NCBI GenBank assembly: GCA_031772625.1 | Contig: CM062818.1 | Span: 1,281,962,277 to 1,282,026,276 of the forward strand | From: Pinus tabuliformis | Taxonomy: Eukaryota; Streptophyta; Pinopsida; Pinales; Pinaceae | DNA: 64,000 bases | Direction of reading: 5' to 3' | Shown here: positions 57,902 through 64,000 of the stretch, piece after piece | How the letters are laid out: every line of letters starts with the position of its first letter | How positions within the stretch are numbered: position 1 is the stretch's first letter | The notes under the pieces: model-generated | Told to the model about the DNA's origin: nothing | Databases searched by the model: none | Seen by the model: only the letters and a program-made list of their open reading frames with translations | Program-made: the position numbers and the translations under genes

Positions 57902-58799
57902 CCATAGAAAAAGCTTGGTCAATGGATGCACAGATCTCAAGAAAATGCAAAAATGGCTGAAGGTGATGGAGGCCAATTTCTTGGAAACCATGCACTGGAA
58001 TTTGCTGAAATTTCTTGGGTATGTTACTATCATCAATATGCATCTCCCCCTAAAACAACTTGGCAAATGGATGCATGGTTTTCAGGTTATGGCAAAAACA
58101 AATTTCTGCTCCATGTATTTTTGTATCCTGTAGTAAAACAGAGCATCTTGTAGTTTTCTTAGGACAGCAAGCAAACTAAATGGTAGAAGATTGAGAATGA
58201 TGGGTGGATGGTGAAAATAGATGAGGGTGATGGATTGGCATGGCCTTGGACTTGTTGGAGAATTTGACTTCTTTTGACTAGGGTTGACCAACTTGTTCTT
58301 GTTGCTTGCAGATGTTGGAGAGTACATGCATTTATCAAAGAGATGCATGGAGAAAGGATTTCCTTTATTTTTTCTTCTTTTTTTTCTAGGCCTACTAGCT
58401 GTCTCAATGAGGTTTTCAACTAGTAGGTTTGCCTAGGCATATCAAAGGAGGTTTTCACCTAGGATCTTTTCTTTTTTCCTTTTTCTTTTCTTTTTTCCCA
58501 ACCCATTGATTTCCTCATGGAGGTTTCCAATCAATGAGCTAATCCTAGGCGCCTCAAAGAAGGTTTTCAACTGAGATTTTTATTTTTTTTCTCTCTCTTT
58601 TTTTTTTTTTACCCTACCCTACTTGAAAAAAAAATCACTTTCAAGTATAATAATACTTCCAATGGAGCTATGTGCACATCAAGATCACAGACAAAATGAT
58701 GTGGAGGCTTGAAATGTATGCTTTGACATGTACCTGGATTTCAGAGACCAAATGATTTGACTTTGAAAGGATCAAGCATAGTTGAGGAAGAGAGTGACG
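57902..58799 (-). other. Element B region downstream of gag with serial hairpins
   Basis: Noncoding. Near 57895 and 58040 two similar units start (CACCTCCCCATAG.../CATCTCCCCCTAA..., each with a CTTGG.CAA.TGGATGCA phrase); a partial earlier unit lies left of K at 47220-47266. From 58385 to 58646 several stem-loops follow one another (listed separately). Confidence 0.55.
58385..58646. repeat. Series of stem-loops in element B
   Basis: Stems: CCTACTAG 58391-58398 with CTAGTAGG 58420-58427; CCTAGG 58432-58437 with CCTAGG 58458-58463; CATTGATT 58504-58511 with AATCAATG 58529-58536; ACTTGAAA 58621-58628 with TTTCAAGT 58639-58646. The first three loops share GGAGGTTTxCA-like sequence, and a fourth similar loop at 58553-58575 has a weaker stem. 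Pyrimidine tracts separate the groups. Confidence 0.75.
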
Positions 58800-60397
58800 C
58801 TACAACTTAGTGACTATCTGGAACCATATTTCAATGTAGTTGTGATATCCTTGGTCCATTTGCTGATTTGGATCATCTTGGATGTCTTCTTCTTTCATGA
58901 CCTTCAAATATTCCTCTTTTTGTTGATTGTTCTCTTGAACACATGGAGGGTTTGATGATAACCATGAGGGAGCTTTCTCATCTTTTGATTTTGTTGTCTG
59001 CTCTTCATCAAATACAGCCCATGGTTCTTTGATCTTCTCTTTTGAATCTTCTTCTTCTACATGTTGTCCTTCAAGGATATCAAGAGAATCTCTTTTTTGC
59101 AATACTCTTCTTGAGTTATGGTGAATAACATTGATCTCAAGAGGAGATGTTTGGAAGTTTTGTATCTCAACATTGTAAGTGGGCTGAGCTACTTCAATGT
59201 GTGGGTTTGGAAATGGTGGTTCAGGTAGTTGAGTGGGAGTGTATATTTGAGATGGATGTGGATGGGGTTGTGGTCATGGTGGAGGTGAATGGTAAGGATG
59301 ACATGGATTTTGGTATGGAGTATATTGAGGAAAAGACTAAGGATATCGAGGATATTGTGGGTGGTTCCTATAAGTTCCTTTCCAACCTTGTTGCCAAGAT
59401 TTGTTTTGAGGTTGAGATGGCCAATGTTGCCAAGGAAAAGGTGTGTTCCAAGTACTTTGAGGTGGATATGCATAACCTTGAAATTGGAAATTAGGTTCTT
59501 GCATCATATCATTTGAATAGGCTTCCATGGTCCTGTTGGAGCTATATAACATTGTTGCATTGGAAATTGACTTGCTCCATTGTTCTCTTGGTGAACTTCC
59601 TTCAACCTTGGTAATGATGTACAATGTTTAACATCTTGTGATTCTACAACACAAATATCAACATTTTCATTTCCTTCATATTGTATTCTTAACATTTCTA
59701 CTTGTTTTTTTAGATTGCTAAGAATTTCTATTTTAAGATCATCAAAAAAATTTCCAAGTTTAGCTTGACTTAGCGATCTTGATGTTGATTTACCTACTCT
59801 TGCTTTTCCTCTTGATATGTGTTTGTATGTTTCAAAAATTTCCTCAAATGAAAATTGATATACATCACCTCTACTCATGAGATTAAGGGGATCAATCCAT
59901 TCATCCCTAATTGTTCTAAGTAAGAGGGTTTTTAGTGTGTCGGATCCTAAATGGTGTAGCTTTTCCCTCTTAACATTATACATGAACCTCTCTACTAGAT
60001 CCTCTAGACTCTCATCTTCTCTTTGATTCATTCTAAATATTTCTTCTTTAAGATCATGATCTTTATATTTTTCTAGGAATATCTTTTGCATATCATTCCA
60101 TGATCTTATTGAATTAGTCCCTAAACTCATGAACCATCTAAGAGATCTATCCTTCAAAGTTGTTGGAAACAATCTCAATTTTTGAGCTTTTAATAAGTAA
60201 CCATAAGATCTACAAACAATCTCAAATTCAAAGAGAAAGGTTTCTAGATCCTCTGACCTTAGACCATGAAATTTTGGAAGAAAAGAGGGAGGGATGTTCT
60301 TCATGTGTACACTTCCATCAGTATCTTGAATGGGAAATCCAATAGGATTTTCCTCATTGTCATCATTGCCATCAATTTCTTCTCCATTCTTTGTCAT
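58800..60397 (-). pseudogene. Element B Gag protein, frameshifted
   Basis: The first frame (60397-59504) starts MTKNGEEIDGNDDNEENPIG and holds the retrotransposon gag domain: PPSFLPKFHGLRSEDLETFL, LRLFPTTLKDRSLRWF, WNDMQKIFLEKY, EEIFRMNQREDESLEDLVER and LLLRTIRDEW. Near 59530 the frame shifts. The second frame continues with a Pro/Gln-rich part (WPSQPQNKSWQQGW, HPHPSQIYTPTQLPEPP), stops at about 59337 and 59268, an acidic part, and the end DPNQQMDQGYHNYIEIWFQI. No zinc knuckle is seen. The same ending in element F shows that this is the true C terminus of a gag-only family. Confidence 0.85.
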
Positions 60398-60648
60398 CTT
60401 CTTCTTCTTCTACCTGCAAAAGTGGATGGTGATATGGCTCTTACTACACCATGTGATCAAATGGGGGGTGGGTTGGTGTTGGAGAATTTTTTGTTTTTGT
60501 TTTTATGATTGAATGAAAACTATAATGCAATGCAATTTTCTACTATTGAAATTAAATATGCCTAATGCAACTAATTTTTTTTTTTTGTTTTTGCAAAAAG
60601 TAAAAAGAAATGAATCAATTAGGGAAGAAAACAATGCATACTTTGACA
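60398..60648 (-). other. Element B leader
   Basis: About 250 bases between PBS and gag start. Short plus-strand ORFs here are shadows. Nothing else seen. Confidence 0.6.
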
Positions 60649-60668
60649 CCTCCCAAGCAACAGCACCA
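60649..60668 (-). other. Element B primer-binding site (tRNA-Asp type, diverged)
   Basis: Minus strand TGGTGCTGTTGCTTGGGAGG, related to the tRNA-Asp PBS TGGCGCCGTTGCCGGGGA and to the F site at 23402. Confidence 0.75.
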
Positions 60669-60673
60669 AAAAG

Positions 60674-63202
60674 TGATGAGCCTTAGTATTGCAATAAGCA
60701 TGTTGCAACTCCCAAGGCTACCAACTTTCAATATCAACCTAGGGTTCGTACAAACTTAAGAGGTATTGGCACTATATGTGTAGCATACAATGTGTCCTTC
60801 CTTTGTTGTGATGATGTAATGGAGTACATGTACTAAAGTCAAATCCTAAACTAATTTCATATGATGAATTGCTTGAAATGGAACCTTAACTGATTGCAAG
60901 AAATAAAGTACAAGGAAAGAGAATGAAATCAAATGCTAAGCACACCATTTTCTAACTAACTCCTAAGAGGCTTTGCTGCAAAGGAATGCTAAGTTAACAT
61001 GTATACAATCCTATTTTCCTAAGCATGTAGATTCGAACCATCAAACCTTCTAATGTTGTGCATGTAAATGAATAAAATAACTTTGTTTTTCTTTTTATCA
61101 TTTTTTCTTAACGAAAATGAGGTGGTAGGTTGTAATTTGACTACGGTTTAGCTTTATAACCAATCAGCGCGCACAAATAGATGATGTAAGTGGATTTTCA
61201 CCCAAAGGGTCCCACTTATCTGTCTTTATCAAGTGCTTCAATCCTCGCCATTGATATCACTTCACCAGATCCAACGGATATCACGTTTCTCAATTCTTTG
61301 ACGTTATGACTGAATCCCAAATAGATTTAATCTTATTCAAAACTTTATCACATTCGAAATCTAGATTAAATCACGTGCATGTTCTAATGCGATTACCGTC
61401 AGATCTTGTCCTCTCATAATGAACGACTATGATCAATCTGAAATTAAACTATATTAAATCAAAGTCCATAAAACATCGCATTTGAAATCTTGATTAAATC
61501 ACATGCATCTTCCTACGCAATTACCGTTGGATCTAACCAATCTGATCCAACGGCTGTCGCACAACCTGCTCGCCAACTAGCAAGGCCAATCTTCACTATC
61601 AATGCAACCCGTCCAATCGAATGACTGTCACACAATCTCACGCGAAATCTTACACGATCGTTAATACTCCAAAAGCACGTGAGAAAAGATGTTTTCTTAT
61701 GCTACGTGTCGCCCGCTAAGGGTAATCGCGTGAAATTTCTAAATACTGCTTCCCACCTTTAGGGCACGTGAGATACCACTTACCATCCTTGGAAAATTAC
61801 CCACATGCTTACTTAAGGAAAAGACGTTTAACTAAGGGTTTAGCACTTAATCTCAGGGTTAACTTTTAATGCCAATCAATACGGAACTTAAAGAAAGATG
61901 CTTAACCAAGGGTTTAAGGCTAACTCTCAATGTTAAATCTTAATGTTAATCGATACAGAACCTAAGGAAAGACGTTTAACTAAGTTTTTAGCACTAAATA
62001 TCAGTGTTAACTCTTAACGCTAATCGACTGTGATTTTACCAATAAAACACATAAATAGAGAAAAACACCCAATTAAGGTCCAGAATGCCGATACACAGAA
62101 ACAAATGAATTCCTACACCAGAATAGTGCATCCACACCACACTTCAATAAATTATTCAACAAAATGGAAATTACAGAGTCTTGGCCCTCTCGACTCAATT
62201 ACAATAGTTTTTCTGACCTCTGTTTCAATCTCAAACCCTATCTCTGTCACACCTCTCGCTTACTCACTCTATTCTTGATCATCTAAGCTCTCAGTCATTA
62301 CATTCTTTCCTCTTTTATGAATCAAATCCTATCCTAACTGCATTGACAACTCAATCTCTATTTTTATCACTTAACCATTAAATCAATCCTACAACAAGAA
62401 ACTCAATGCAAAAATAAAAAGACATAAGAACTAGAGATGCATGTGAATAATCAATAAAAAGAAGGAAAGACAATGATACGAAAAGGGCTCTGAGGTTCTT
62501 GGGATGGCCAAGCCCAAGGAAACTCAGAGAAGTATGGAGGAGAACAAGATCTAGAAGCTGAACATGACACCAATCTTCATTATTTTCATCAAAAGAATTA
62601 CATCTCTGCCAAAAAATACAATGGAGCTGCAAAACTACAAGCTTTATACATCAGAACACCAATCAAAATCTAAAGTCTGAAGATCCCCAAAAAAATTCCC
62701 CTAGAGGAAAATTCGACTTGGTACTTATACAAAATGATTAGGAATCATTACCCATGAATGGAGGAAGCTTTCCCCACAAAAATCCCTTGATTAGTGGATC
62801 TAGTCCCTTTGATTGGTGGATCTTCTCCCTTGATTAGTGGAACACATTCCTAGATTTTCTCAATCATTGGAGTTCCACCATTTGTGCCATAATTCCATAA
62901 TATTTGTTGAATTATTATTTATTACTGATCCTCCAGTAGTAGGGAACGAGTCACTAGATGATATCCTCCTCCAACTCTTCCTCATATTCCCAATATTCTC
63001 ATAATATTCCATAAAAATAAGTAATATTAGGCACAAATATCCAATTACTCATAAACCTTCCTAATGAATATATTAAAGTTAAAAATAAATTATCTAATGC
63101 AAAAAGAGAGGTTTAATGTGCTAAAGGATGGTCATAGGCCTTAAGTTATTGTTTAATTTAGAGGCATGGGCCTTAATTTATGTCTAATTTAGAGGCCCAT
63201 CA
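60674..63202 (-). repeat. Element B 5' LTR (right copy)
   Basis: 2,529 bp, paired with 43504-46035. Confidence 0.93.
61810..62030. repeat. About 75-bp tandem repeat in element B right LTR, three units
   Basis: Units begin near 61810, 61885 and 61959 and correspond one to one with those at 44602-44822. Confidence 0.85.
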
Positions 63203-63207
63203 ACATT

Positions 63208-63241
63208 TACAAGCCAAGTCACTTTAAAAGATCCTAGATCA
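63208..63241 (+). repeat. Element D 3' LTR, last 34 bp
   Basis: TACAAGCCAAGTCAC to CCTAGATCA, matching 6583-6616 at the end of the 5' LTR. It completes the LTR interrupted at 43503. Confidence 0.85.
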
Positions 63242-64000
63242 AGTTTGAAAGCCACTTCTTGATTTTTGGGAAAAAACGAAATAGGTTGGAGTAGAGTTTT
63301 TTCTCGATGTACTCTAACACAAAAATTCTTGTTGGAAAGAAGACTAGAAACTAGTAGGGAGGCACTTCTGATCCATATATTATGATTTATGTGTAGTCCT
63401 TATTCAAATACTCAAGATATAGAATCCACTATCTAGTTGGTTTATCAACCAACCTCTGATAGTAAGCACCATAGTGACCCACTTTCTTATCTAAGTTCAA
63501 TGATAAGGCTACACCCCAGGGGTCCAAATGGGGATATTGCTTAGTTCGAGAGGTTGAACCTACTTTCTAAGTGATCTCAGAAATGTCTCTTCATAGATAG
63601 CACCATAGGGGTTTGTAGTTTACTGTCCAGGTAGTTAACATCTCTACAACAAGCACCAAAATGAATCATATTGCCTTGTTTAGATGGTTAACAATTATAC
63701 AACAACACCACAGTCATATGTCATCCACTAAGCCTCCCACTGACCACTGAGGAATAAAAACACAATCCATTGACCTAAAATACAAAATAACATGGATTAA
63801 CTCCTAAGGTCACATAACATATGATCAATAATCAGCTCCAACACTGCTAATTCATCCAAGTCAGACTCCATAGCTCCACACTGTCTAGAATCAATATTGA
63901 ACACCTTTTGTATTCTAGGATAATAATCATAACCATGCACCAAAACTAGAGAAAGAGGGAGAACCAATTCCCACACATGATCAACAATAAATCACAAGAA
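63242..64000. other. Flanking DNA right of element D, nothing recognised
   Basis: About 760 bases with no ORF above chance length and no match to any other part of the window. It may be unrelated repeat or host intergenic DNA. Confidence 0.6.

Larger units (their letters stand above)
43504..63202 (-). mobile_element. Element B: gag-only large-LTR retrotransposon inserted in the D LTR
   Basis: LTRs 43504-46035 and 60674-63202 are TGATGAG.. to ..CCCATCA, flanked by perfect ACATT TSDs (43499-43503, 63203-63207). Removing B rejoins the D LTR exactly as in the 5' copy. The PBS next to the right LTR and the PPT next to the left set minus orientation. Without insertion K the interior is about 4 kb and encodes only a Gag with a Pro/Gln-rich and acidic extension; no protease, RT or integrase motif is found. 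Confidence 0.95.
5759..63241 (+). mobile_element. Element D: outermost Ty3/gypsy host element, split by nested insertions
   Basis: Matching LTRs lie at 5759-6616 and at 42679-43503 continued by 63208-63241 (about 859 bp each once insertion B is removed). Between them are an initiator-Met-like PBS (6619), a gag gene interrupted at 7182/35620 by element C, and a protease region (36242-36697). No RT, RNase H or integrase is present. The remaining internal DNA (36698-37002 and 42082-42678) is noncoding and is split by element E. With all insertions removed, D would be about 4.5 kb. Confidence 0.85.

Overview
The window is a stretch of nuclear DNA from a large-genome land plant, made almost entirely of nested LTR retrotransposons. 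A conifer or other gymnosperm seems likely from the density, the very long LTRs and the mixture of families, but this is inference; the sequence alone does not name a species. I see no host gene, tRNA, rRNA or CRISPR array.

I resolve ten elements from LTR pairs, primer-binding sites (PBS), polypurine tracts (PPT) and 5-bp target-site duplications (TSD). Element A (1-5758, minus) is the 5' half of a degenerate Ty3/gypsy element cut by the window edge. Element D (5759-63241, plus) is the outermost host and now holds everything to its right. Its gag gene is split by element C (7183-35619, plus), a Tat-like Ty3 element with a gag knuckle region, a protease-like domain, an archaeal-type RNase H and an antisense plant-mobile-domain (PMD) gene. 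C was entered by F (13007-25446, minus; gag remnant only), which was itself entered by chromovirus I (17209-23123, minus; one 1,561-codon ORF). C was also entered by gypsy element H (26772-32534, plus). Downstream in D lies the Ty1/copia element E (37003-42081, plus). The 3' LTR of D was entered by B (43504-63202, minus; gag only), which was entered by K (47272-57896, minus; same family as C), which was entered by J (50657-53416, plus), a shuffled miniature relative of I. There are thus two independent stacks four elements deep: D>C>F>I and D>B>K>J.

Only H, I and E keep recognisable reverse transcriptase plus integrase, and each is damaged. H has four nonsense codons and a frameshifted gag. 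I has its chromodomain out of frame. E has many stops. D, C, F, B, K and J have no RT or integrase and must have depended on other copies. The innermost elements have the most similar LTR pairs by eye (J two differences in 333 bp, I two substitutions and two small indels in about 335, H seven in 632), as the nesting order predicts.

The most unusual objects are: J, where gag, a triplicated 41-codon segment, an integrase-tail fragment, an RNase H fragment and a chromodomain lie in an order different from the parent yet all in one frame; the intron-bearing antisense PMD gene inside C; a protease-like domain with D-E-G in place of D-S/T-G in both C and K; and conserved noncoding 3' tails shared by C, K and F.
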